A stretch of 12,697 bases of DNA. Source: GWC2-37-13 sp964564535. GTDB lineage: Bacteria > Patescibacteriota > Microgenomatia > UBA1406 > GWC2-37-13. Made by a program: the position numbers and the translations under genes. Below, piece after piece: positions 5,328 through 11,813 of this stretch (position 1 is its first letter; each line of letters starts with the position of its first letter). The stretch lies in the NCBI GenBank assembly GCA_964564535.1, contig CAZMBH010000025.1:1-12697 (forward strand), read 5' to 3'. The notes under the pieces were generated by a model that saw only the letters and a list, made by a program, of their open reading frames with translations, did no database searches and was not told the DNA's origin.

Positions 5328-7239
5328 TTAAAGATTTTCTTAAAATAATAAAACAAATTAAAGTATTAAGAGTTTCGCAGACTAACGTTATATACGCCGA
5401 AGCAAAAAAGCCGTAGCGGGGAATAAAAAATAAATTAAGGGCGACGTTTAATATTAATTGAAATAAGAAAATATAAATAACTACTTTAGCTTTGTTTAAA
5501 GAATAAATTGAGTTAAGAAAAACAGATGTCAAAAGAATTAGCGGCAAGGCAAAAATAATTATTCTCAAAACCTGTATGGACTGAAAATAGGTACTCTTGT
5601 AAACAAATGGCAGAATAACAGGTCCTAAAAAATAAAAACCTAGAGCTATGAACATGCCGATCGAAAAAACCAGGACAAAATCTTTTTTTATTTTATTAAT
5701 AAATAGTTTTTTCTTTTTTTCTTTCACTAGCCTAGAAAATAACGGCATTGAAGATACGTTATATGCAGTAACAACAAACATAAGAGCGTCCAAAAACCGG
5801 TAACCGGCCGAATAAATTCCGACTGCTTGTTTACCTTTTATGAAATTTAAAATAAGGACGTCAACCTTTGAATAAAATCCGGCCAATAAACTGATTAACA
5901 AAAAAACAAAAGATTTTTTAATAATAATTAACCATTGTTTTAAGTCAATCTTTAAAGACAGACTGCCGACTTCTTTTCTAACTAGCAAAAAATTTACTAA
6001 AGAATAAAGGTTATATAAAACAAAAGTAATAATAAAAACAGTCATTAACTGTTTAGTTATTAATATTCCTGCAATTAACGAAATAACTAAGCAAATTTGA
6101 AAGATCATCGAAACGAGAGAAGCTAAATAAGATTTTTGTTTAATTGAACTTAAGATTAAATAAGTGCCGGAAAACATGTTAGCAAAAATCACAAACGAAG
6201 TTAGAACAATTGGAATAAGAATAGAAACCGGGTAACGAAAAATTATCGCCAAAAAAATAGTCAGAACAAAAGTAATCAAAGATAAGTAAAATCTAAGCGA
6301 GAAAAGCTCTCTGACTTTTTTTTCTATCGAATCGTTGATATAAACTAACCCGTAAGATGTGGTTCCGAAGTCCAATAAAGGGAGAAGCAAACCTATCTGA
6401 GTCCATGTAAGGGTATATACGGCGTATTCCTCCGGTTTAAAATAATTGATTAAAACAAGAAATAAACCGAAATGGAGTATTTTATTGACAACGGATGAAA
6501 CATTAAGAGTAAAAAAATTTAAATAAAACGGTCTCCTTTTTATTTCTTCAAAAGTTGTTTTAGGTGATCTTAAAAGTTCGTAAACTTTCTGTTTTAGAGT
6601 TCCAAATTTAAGTAAAAACTTTAAACGGTTTTTAAATAAATAAAATTCTTTTTCGGGGTTATCTTGAGAAACCTCAAAATGATTGTATGAAAGTTCTGAA
6701 TCGATGCCTATTTTAAACCCGGATTTTTTAGACCGAAAACAAAAATCAACTTCCTCATAATACATGAAATAACTTTCATCAAAAAAACCAATCTTGTCTA
6801 TGACGCTTTTTTTTATAACCATTAAAGAACCGGATACAAAATCGGTAGTAGCGAAACGGTCATCTGGCTTTTTTTCAATTAACCCTCCACTCATCCGCCA
6901 TTTATCAATTTGTCCTCCATAATAAGTTTTTCCTTGCTGGCGCATTGCAAAACTAAAGATATCAAATTTGTCCAATGCATCTAATAGGTTAAATCGGTCC
7001 AATTTGACTAATGAGTCTAATTTAATATCTGGATTGGCGGCAACAAATATTTCACAACCGTCTTTTAAAGCTTGTTTTATTCCCTGATTAACACCGGCAG
7101 CATAACCCTGATGGTTGTTAGTATTGTCAATAAAGTAGATTAAATAATTTTTTAAACCAAGGTCTTTTACTTCTTGTTTTAGTCGGGATATTTCTACTTG
7201 TGGCGTTTTATAAAGAACAAATATAAAAGCTGTTTTCAT
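5311..7239 (-). CDS. GT2 glycosyltransferase fused to a Wzx-type polysaccharide flippase
   Basis: This 642-residue fusion has two parts. Residues 1 to about 215 form a GT-A sugar transferase of the rhamnosyltransferase-like GT2 type: GYAAGVNQGI (45-54), the AANPDI metal/nucleotide site (67-72), VSGSLMVI, and FMYYEEVDFCFR (158-169) with the catalytic-type acidic residues. From about 238 to the end is a polytopic domain of about twelve helices with Wzx/MATE-like features (PEEYAVYTLTWTQIGLLLPLLDFG near its start, AVGIYSAGYRFLDAL in the middle). The first half would add a sugar in the cytoplasm and the second would flip lipid-linked glycan. The two are normally separate genes. It starts 12 bases after the upstream GT2 stop, has no Shine-Dalgarno sequence, and overlaps the next gene by 17 bases. 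Confidence 0.85.
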   Translation of the reverse strand: MKTAFIFVLYKTPQVEISRLKQEVKDLGLKNYLIYFIDNTNNHQGYAAGVNQGIKQALKDGCEIFVAANPDIKLDSLVKLDRFNLLDALDKFDIFSFAMRQQGKTYYGGQIDKWRMSGGLIEKKPDDRFATTDFVSGSLMVIKKSVIDKIGFFDESYFMYYEEVDFCFRSKKSGFKIGIDSELSYNHFEVSQDNPEKEFYLFKNRLKFLLKFGTLKQKVYELLRSPKTTFEEIKRRPFYLNFFTLNVSSVVNKILHFGLFLVLINYFKPEEYAVYTLTWTQIGLLLPLLDFGTTSYGLVYINDSIEKKVRELFSLRFYLSLITFVLTIFLAIIFRYPVSILIPIVLTSFVIFANMFSGTYLILSSIKQKSYLASLVSMIFQICLVISLIAGILITKQLMTVFIITFVLYNLYSLVNFLLVRKEVGSLSLKIDLKQWLIIIKKSFVFLLISLLAGFYSKVDVLILNFIKGKQAVGIYSAGYRFLDALMFVVTAYNVSSMPLFSRLVKEKKKKLFINKIKKDFVLVFSIGMFIALGFYFLGPVILPFVYKSTYFQSIQVLRIIIFALPLILLTSVFLNSIYSLNKAKVVIYIFLFQLILNVALNLFFIPRYGFFASAYITLVCETLNTLICFIILRKSLNENFR

Positions 7240-7250
7240 ATGTGTGTATT

Positions 7251-7310
7251 GTCATCCCCGTGAAAACGGGGATCCAGATTTCCTGGATTCCCGCCTGCGC
7301 GGGAATGACA
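7251..7310. repeat. 60-bp three-hairpin palindromic repeat (dRS3-like core)
   Basis: Closing arms GTCAT/ATGAC enclose three hairpins: ATCCCCGT/ACGGGGAT with a GAAA loop (7254-7273), CCAG/CTGG (7274-7286), and ATTCCCGC/GCGGGAAT with a CTGC loop (7287-7306). The last matches ATTCCC-N8-GGGAAT, the core of the Neisseria dRS3 repeat, and similar elements are dispersed in many bacteria. Both GC content and cloverleaf-like symmetry stand out from the AT-rich surroundings. It supplies the last 18 codons or so and the stop codon of the upstream GT2 gene. Confidence 0.85.
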
Positions 7311-8052
7311 GCAAAAATAAAGTTATATATGTCATAAACTCCATGTAGGCAAATAAAAGATCTAAAGGAATTCTAAAAAAACCGTCTTCAAACCCCTTGT
7401 CTTTAACAAATCTAGACCAAAACATGTGGGCGGGATAAATAAAAACTTTCTTAAAAGATGCCCTTTCTCCGTTTATAAACTTTTCTTTTCCCATTCTTAT
7501 TCCGTAATCTGTAAATTTAGAAAACATTTGTAAATATGACCGGTAAGAATGATGAAATATTTTCCCTTTTAAATATCCGGTCTTTTCATCTTTTATTTCA
7601 AGTTTATTGTGAACCAAAGATGGTTTGATATTTAATTTCACCCGTCGGAAAAGTCTGAGCATTTTATAGTCTTCACCACCGAATTGAAGTGGCTTATCCA
7701 AAAAGAAGTTTTGATATGGAATATAATAACCGTTAATTTTTATTCTTGGATTATCTATTTTTGATTTTATCTCGTTCATCAACCTTTCTGAAACTATTTC
7801 ATCGCAATCCAAAATTAAAACCCATTTTCCTGTTGCCTTTGATAAACCGTATAATCGCTGTTTTCCAATGTCAGTAAATTCTTTAACAAAAACTTTAGCA
7901 AGATAATTTTTAGCTATTTCGACTGTCCTGTCGGTTGACTTACTGTCAACGATAATAATTTCATCTGCGATTTTTTTAACTGACGCGAGAGATTTTTCTA
8001 AAGTTTCAGCGGCATTTTTTGTGATCATCAAAACGGAAAGTTTGGCGCTCAT
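7252..8052 (-). CDS. Family 2 glycosyltransferase, WaaE/KdtX-like; C-terminus encoded by a repeat
   Basis: First gene of the glycan operon, 266 residues. GT-A landmarks are LSVLMITKNAAETLEKSL, DEIIIVDSKSTDRT and the metal-binding LDCDE (81-85). The C-terminal part has GFEDGFFRIPLDLLFAYMEFMTYITLFLL, a membrane-associated stretch shared with its paralog at 3549-4334. The final residues SFPRRRESRKSGSPFSRG (249-266) are not native enzyme sequence: they translate a 60-bp palindromic repeat. The native end has therefore been replaced or extended by the repeat, probably without harming the catalytic domain. The start at 8052 is set by an extended -10 box 6 bases upstream, implying a leaderless operon mRNA. 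Confidence 0.88.
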   Translation of the reverse strand: MSAKLSVLMITKNAAETLEKSLASVKKIADEIIIVDSKSTDRTVEIAKNYLAKVFVKEFTDIGKQRLYGLSKATGKWVLILDCDEIVSERLMNEIKSKIDNPRIKINGYYIPYQNFFLDKPLQFGGEDYKMLRLFRRVKLNIKPSLVHNKLEIKDEKTGYLKGKIFHHSYRSYLQMFSKFTDYGIRMGKEKFINGERASFKKVFIYPAHMFWSRFVKDKGFEDGFFRIPLDLLFAYMEFMTYITLFLLSFPRRRESRKSGSPFSRG

Positions 8053-8058
8053 GCCTAT

Positions 8059-8067
8059 ATTATATCA
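8059..8067 (-). promoter_or_regulatory. Extended -10 promoter of the five-gene glycan operon
   Basis: TGATATAAT on the minus strand (8067-8059) is a perfect extended -10 element, 6 bases before the ATG at 8052. No good -35 box is seen at the expected distance. The predicted mRNA is leaderless. It would drive all five minus-strand glycan genes, whose gaps are 12 bases or less or overlaps, except for one 63-base gap holding a hairpin. Confidence 0.6.
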
Positions 8068-8086
8068 CCGACTGTAATGTGATATA
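8061..8086. promoter_or_regulatory. Inverted repeat over the glycan operon promoter (possible operator)
   Basis: TATATCAC and GTGATATA, a perfect 8-bp inverted repeat with a 10-base spacer, cover the -10 box and the region just upstream. Placement suggests a dimeric regulator site, but the arms are AT-rich and the regulator is unknown. Confidence 0.4.
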
Positions 8087-8128
8087 TCGGAAGCAATAAA
8101 GCGACAGAACAACACAACAACCTATTTT

Positions 8129-8173
8129 TGTAGGTTATAAGCGGTAGACGAGCGAGTTTATAAGGTTTATAAA
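8129..8173 (+). promoter_or_regulatory. Promoter region of the propeller-lipase gene with the shared TGTAGGTTATAA motif
   Basis: TGTAGGTTATAAGCGGT (8129-8145) followed by AGAC is nearly identical to the sequence upstream of the gene at 10741. TAGACG (8145-8150) and TATAAA (8168-8173) are 17 bases apart and could be -35 and -10. An inverted copy of the motif half (AACCTA, about 8119-8124) precedes it. The start codon at 8194 follows about 20 bases later. Confidence 0.5.
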
Positions 8174-8191
8174 GTTATAAAGTTCATAAAG
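8156..8191 (+). repeat. Degenerate tandem repeat of TTATAAAG
   Basis: Four imperfect units, TTTATAAG, TTTATAAAG, TTATAAAG and TTCATAAAG, follow one another at a period of 8-10 bases immediately before the GTG start of the 815-residue protein. Each unit contains a -10-like hexamer, so copy-number change could alter transcription start or strength. Confidence 0.55.
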
Positions 8192-8193
8192 TT

Positions 8194-10641
8194 GTGGAAT
8201 ATATACTTAAAAAACTATTAAAACTATTTTTAATCTTTTCAATTTATTTATTTTTAGGTAACGATGTTTCATCATTTGAATTTGTAAAGGCAACGGAAAA
8301 TCCATTACGTGTTAATTACATTAACGAATATGTTCACCATTTACAGGCAAATATTTTTGAAGATGGTGGTCTTTATAAAGGTATTTTTGTTATAAAAAGA
8401 CAACAAGATTCTTATAATTCTTTAGGATATTTTGAATCAATCAACGGATTTGACTGGGTAATGAAGAAAGAAATATTAAATATCGGATTTGATTTATCCA
8501 ATCCGCGTATTTTAAAAACTCAAACAGGGTATTTTTTATTTATTTCCTGTCTTGAGAGTGATAAAACTTATCAAATTTACTTAAGTAACTGTGACACCAA
8601 TTTTAACTGCTCTGATAATCTATTGCCGGTGATATCCGCTGACAAAAATAATAAAACCGAAAAATATGGAGTTTTTGCCGGAAGCCCTTTTGAACAAGAT
8701 AATAGAACGTATTTATTTTTCGGCGCTAGAGGCGAAAATGGATTTAAAATTAAATTGGCCTATTCTGATGACCTAATTAATTGGCAAAGATGTCCGAATG
8801 ATAAGCAATTTCTTTATGATGGCGACGGACCATTTTCTTATGTTAATAATAATTATTTATATTTGTATTTTCACAGATCAGATAACAGTGGAATAAAAAT
8901 TGCAAAGACTTATTTACCTCTGACCTGTGATTCAGTTTTTGATGAGGAAGGCTATTTACTCAAACGGGACAAAAGTTACGACCTAAGACATTTAATTTTT
9001 CCTTCGATTTTAGATAACGGAAATAACCTTAAGTTATATTATTCCGGATTTGGAGATGACTATCAGTGGCATTTGAATTTGGCGTGTGAGGAACAGGTAT
9101 GCCTGTTCCCTACCCCGTCCCCAATAATTGTTTTGGAAAAAACACCAATTATCATTTTGCCCGGAACTTTTGCTTCCTGGAACCGGGACGCGATTCTACA
9201 CAATCAAGAAGTCTCTTATAATGATTGGAAACTACAAAGTTTTGTTAAGGAATACGACGGTTTAATTAATACTCTTATAAATTTGGGTTATGAAATAAAT
9301 AAAAATTTATTTATATTTCCTTTTGATTGGAGACAAGAAGTAGAAAAGTCTGCAGATAACTTAAATAGTTTTTTAAAAGAAAAGGTTTGGACAGATAATC
9401 CAGATAAAAAAATTAATTTAATTGGCCATTCTTTAGGAGGTTTAGTGGCGAGAATATTCGTTCAAAAAAATAAAGATAAAGTTAATCAAATTATAACGGT
9501 TGGTTCGCCACATCAAGGTGTTGTCCAGGTATATAAACCCCTTGAATCGGGAGAAATTGATAAAGATAACACTTTTTTTTGGTTAGCGGTAAAAACCATT
9601 TTAATTTTAAATAAATCAACAATAGAAAGTGATCGAGTGACATTGGTAAATAAATTCCCGGTTGCAAAAGATCTATTCCCAACTTTTAATTTTTTGAAAG
9701 ACGTTGATGGAAAAGAAATTGACATTAATTATTTATCAGTTAAAAATAGTTTTTTGCCTCAATATAACTTAAGTCTTTCTGATATTTTTCCAGTATTTAC
9801 TGCAATTTATGGAGAAGATGGTAAGAATACCCCAGCAGGCTTTATAGTTGAACCGCAAAATAAATTTGACCAATTACTAGGAAACTATTCAGACGGAAAA
9901 CCGAAGGAATTCTATTTTGATTTTGGAGATTACACTGTGTTGAGCAAAAGCGCTTCGCAAGATGCCGATGCTGAAAAATTAAAACTAGATCATGGGGCGT
10001 TGATTTATAAAAAAGACGGTATAAAAAAAATTCTTGACTTGCTGCAAATAAAGTATACAGATTCACAGATTGTTGAGGGAAAAGGAACGCAGATTGATTC
10101 ATCTTTAATATTTTTTATTAAATCCCCGGCTACAATTTCAGTCGAGTTTAATAATCAAATTTATAATGAAGAAGACGGAATTATTTTTATTCCTGAAGCG
10201 GAATCAGGCAATTATAATTTAAAAGTTCAAGGAACTGATAAGGGCAAATACGAAGTAGTTGTTGGGAAAATTTCAGAAAATAATGATCTTTGGGAGAGTA
10301 TTACTGGTGAAACAAATGTCTCACAAATCGATGACTATAATATACTATATAATAGTCAGACAGCTCAAACGATATTTCCGTCACCATCCGCAACACCAAT
10401 TATTTTACCAACTGTAACACCAATACCTTCAATCGGGATGGAAAACCCAACCCCTACAATTTTAAAAATCATTCTAAAACCATCAAATTCACTGCCGAAA
10501 ATTTTAGGAACGTCTTCATCTAAAGTAGAAAAAAAAGTTGAAATTAAAAAACTTTCAATTCGGGATTATATTTTAAAATCTTTGATTATAAGTGGCTTAA
10601 CAATTATTGGTTGGTATTTAGGAAAGAAAATATTGTTTTAA
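8194..10641 (+). CDS. Surface protein: beta-propeller, LCAT/PGAP1-like lipase and C-terminal membrane anchor
   Basis: An 815-residue chimera. Residues 6-22 are a signal peptide or anchor. Residues about 35-295 contain repeated strands (SLGYFESINGFDW, YLFFGARGE, YSDDLINWQRC, LKLYYSGFGDD) typical of glycosidase-type five-bladed propellers such as GH43/GH32 relatives. Residues about 317-615 are an alpha/beta hydrolase like LCAT or PGAP1: PIIILPGTFASWN, the nucleophile elbow GHSLGG (S413), GSPHQG, the GDYTVLSKSA acid motif (D579) and LDHGAL (H600). Then come a beta-rich domain to about 700, a Pro/Thr-rich stalk and a C-terminal helix (LIISGLTIIGWYLGKKILF). It probably acts as an anchored lipase or acyltransferase outside the cell; the substrate is unknown. 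The GTG start is preferred because it gives an intact signal sequence. Confidence 0.82.
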   Translation: MEYILKKLLKLFLIFSIYLFLGNDVSSFEFVKATENPLRVNYINEYVHHLQANIFEDGGLYKGIFVIKRQQDSYNSLGYFESINGFDWVMKKEILNIGFDLSNPRILKTQTGYFLFISCLESDKTYQIYLSNCDTNFNCSDNLLPVISADKNNKTEKYGVFAGSPFEQDNRTYLFFGARGENGFKIKLAYSDDLINWQRCPNDKQFLYDGDGPFSYVNNNYLYLYFHRSDNSGIKIAKTYLPLTCDSVFDEEGYLLKRDKSYDLRHLIFPSILDNGNNLKLYYSGFGDDYQWHLNLACEEQVCLFPTPSPIIVLEKTPIIILPGTFASWNRDAILHNQEVSYNDWKLQSFVKEYDGLINTLINLGYEINKNLFIFPFDWRQEVEKSADNLNSFLKEKVWTDNPDKKINLIGHSLGGLVARIFVQKNKDKVNQIITVGSPHQGVVQVYKPLESGEIDKDNTFFWLAVKTILILNKSTIESDRVTLVNKFPVAKDLFPTFNFLKDVDGKEIDINYLSVKNSFLPQYNLSLSDIFPVFTAIYGEDGKNTPAGFIVEPQNKFDQLLGNYSDGKPKEFYFDFGDYTVLSKSASQDADAEKLKLDHGALIYKKDGIKKILDLLQIKYTDSQIVEGKGTQIDSSLIFFIKSPATISVEFNNQIYNEEDGIIFIPEAESGNYNLKVQGTDKGKYEVVVGKISENNDLWESITGETNVSQIDDYNILYNSQTAQTIFPSPSATPIILPTVTPIPSIGMENPTPTILKIILKPSNSLPKILGTSSSKVEKKVEIKKLSIRDYILKSLIISGLTIIGWYLGKKILF
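9090..9113 (-). repeat. REP-like hairpin with GTAG foot at the propeller-lipase linker
   Basis: On the minus strand GTAG (9113-9110) is followed directly by GGAACAGG, loop CATA, CCTGTTCC, a perfect 8-bp stem. Architecture equals the element at 4167-4190 but the stem sequence differs on both arms. In the host protein it encodes about residues 299-307 (EEQVCLFPT), exactly between the propeller and lipase domains. Confidence 0.65.
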
Positions 10642-10659
10642 CAATCTAATCTCCACATT

Positions 10660-10703
10660 TGTAGGTTATAAGCGGTTGACAGAACTTTATAGTATTTTAT
10701 GAT
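10660..10703 (+). promoter_or_regulatory. Promoter of the coiled-coil gene with the shared TGTAGGTTATAA motif
   Basis: TGTAGGTTATAAGCGGT (10660-10676) runs into TTGACA (10676-10681); TATGAT (10698-10703) follows after 16 bases. This is a good sigma-70 promoter with a conserved block directly upstream of the -35 box. Predicted transcription start near 10710 leaves a leader of about 30 bases without a clear Shine-Dalgarno sequence. Confidence 0.6.
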
Positions 10704-10740
10704 TGAATAATTACTAATTATTTGATTAAATTAAAAAGCT

Positions 10741-11100
10741 ATGATCACAGATGCGGATATTAAAAAAATGAAGGCGGTTTTTGTTACCAAAGATGATATT
10801 AAATCATTATCTAATAAATTTGATACAAAATTCTCAACTAAGGAAGAATTGAAGCAAGAAACTGGCGTATTAAATAAAAAGATTGATACTTCTATACAGG
10901 AAGTATTAGATTTTATTAGTGAAACTAAAAGTGACATAATTAAAGAGCTAAATGATTTTCGTAAAGAAGTTAATATTTTCCGTGAAGAAGTTAGTGAATT
11001 CCGTGTTGAAATGCGTGACATTAATCGAAATAATCAATCAACTCTGAATAATCATGAAACAAGGATAACGCATCTAGAATATATCAGTAAATCTAGTTAA
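10741..11100 (+). CDS. Small coiled-coil protein of unknown function
   Basis: 119 residues, soluble, highly charged, with no signal peptide or membrane helix. Heptad-like spacing of hydrophobic residues from about residue 30 to the C-terminus (LNKKIDTSIQEVLDFISETK, then NDFRKEVNIFREEVSEF and LNNHETRITHLEYI) indicates a long, probably oligomeric coiled coil. The opening (ITDADIKKMKAVFVTKDDIKSL) resembles the many short VTKDDL-type coiled-coil proteins of candidate-phyla genomes, whose role is unknown. It has its own promoter and sits between two surface-protein genes. The frame ends in TAA. No catalytic or DNA-binding motif is visible. Confidence 0.8.
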   Translation: MITDADIKKMKAVFVTKDDIKSLSNKFDTKFSTKEELKQETGVLNKKIDTSIQEVLDFISETKSDIIKELNDFRKEVNIFREEVSEFRVEMRDINRNNQSTLNNHETRITHLEYISKSS

Positions 11101-11145
11101 AAACTTCTTTCAAACTTATACAAAAAATGTATTAGTTAGGTTGAT

Positions 11146-11174
11146 TTGACTTTCTAAATCCTTGGGTATATACT
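11146..11174 (+). promoter_or_regulatory. Promoter of the Thr/Pro-rich secreted protein
   Basis: TTGACT (11146-11151) and TATACT (11169-11174) with a 17-base spacer, near consensus. Transcription would start near 11181, about 27 bases before the ATG at 11208. TTAGGTT lies just upstream of the -35 box. Confidence 0.6.
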
Positions 11175-11185
11175 ACTTCCAAATG

Positions 11186-11199
11186 TAGGTTATAACCTA
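11186..11199. promoter_or_regulatory. Perfect 14-bp palindrome in the 5' leader (candidate operator)
   Basis: TAGGTTATAACCTA reads the same on both strands and is preceded by TG, giving the TGTAGGTTATAA also found upstream of the genes at 8194 and 10741. It lies just after the predicted transcription start, where a bound repressor would block initiation. Confidence 0.5.
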
Positions 11200-11207
11200 T
11201 TGATATC

Positions 11208-11747
11208 ATGAGAATTAAAAAAAGAGTTCTCCGGAAAATAATTTCTGTTTTTGCCACCATTCTTCTTTTAATAAATTCTTTAACACCTTACTTATTGATT
11301 GCTCCGATTGTCAGACCAGTTAGCGCCCAAGAGGAAATTACACCGACAGCAGAACCAACTTCAGTACCGTCGGAAACTCCAATTCCTACTCCAACTGTTG
11401 AGGTTACGCCAACTGTCGAAGTTACGCCTGTTGAAACAACCGTTCCAACAGAAATACCAGCATTAACACCTACTGAAGCACCCTCCGTTCCTTCTCCTCC
11501 AATCATTACTCCAGAACCCGTACCACCAAAAGCTCCTTCTCAGTGGACTTTTGAAAAGGTTGAATTAAACAAAGAATATATTGCTCCTCAAAATAGTGAG
11601 CTAAAATTAACTTTTACAAAGCTACCAGATCCTTCAGGTAACATAAAGATTGAAGAAATTACATTAACAGAAGATCAAGTTAAACAAACTGGCTCACTAT
11701 CGAATAAAGCGTATGACATAACTTCGGACATGAAGGATGGAGACTAA
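11208..11747 (+). CDS. Secreted Thr/Pro-rich surface protein, apparently truncated next to an IS3 element
   Basis: 179 residues: a basic start (MRIKKRVLRKI), a hydrophobic signal segment to about residue 40 with a plausible cleavage after PVSA, a Thr/Pro/Glu-rich stalk at about 41-110 with VEVTPT repeats, then a beta-type domain (SQWTFEKVELNKEY, LKLTFTKLPDPSGNIKIEEI) that stops at SDMKDGD. Long stalked surface proteins are common in candidate-phyla bacteria. Here the domain seems to end mid-fold, and IS3-like sequence begins within a few bases of the TAA, so the reading frame was probably longer before the insertion. The displaced remainder would lie beyond the right edge. It is likely still exported but lacks its distal part. 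Confidence 0.75.
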   Translation: MRIKKRVLRKIISVFATILLLINSLTPYLLIAPIVRPVSAQEEITPTAEPTSVPSETPIPTPTVEVTPTVEVTPVETTVPTEIPALTPTEAPSVPSPPIITPEPVPPKAPSQWTFEKVELNKEYIAPQNSELKLTFTKLPDPSGNIKIEEITLTEDQVKQTGSLSNKAYDITSDMKDGD

Positions 11748-11813
11748 AGTGGTACCGTTTGTCAACACATAATTTCGACACGAACTTACCCGATATTTTT
11801 AACTTATAATAAT

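Noticed and set aside
7251..7310. Intrinsic terminator or CRISPR-like repeat
   Set aside because: No T-run follows either hairpin, there is only one unit, and it sits between two closely spaced operon genes; a dispersed palindromic repeat fits better.
9491..10102. Several minus-strand open frames of 63-86 codons
   Set aside because: They lie within the lipase coding sequence, lack promoters, and show no protein-like pattern.
10731..11021. Minus-strand open frame of 96 codons opposite the coiled-coil gene
   Set aside because: The plus strand has a convincing promoter and heptad pattern; the antisense frame is a Ser/Leu-rich shadow of it.
11288..11506. Minus-strand glycine/valine/serine-rich open frame
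   Set aside because: It is the mirror of the Thr/Pro-rich stalk; low-complexity codons on the plus strand create a long antisense frame.
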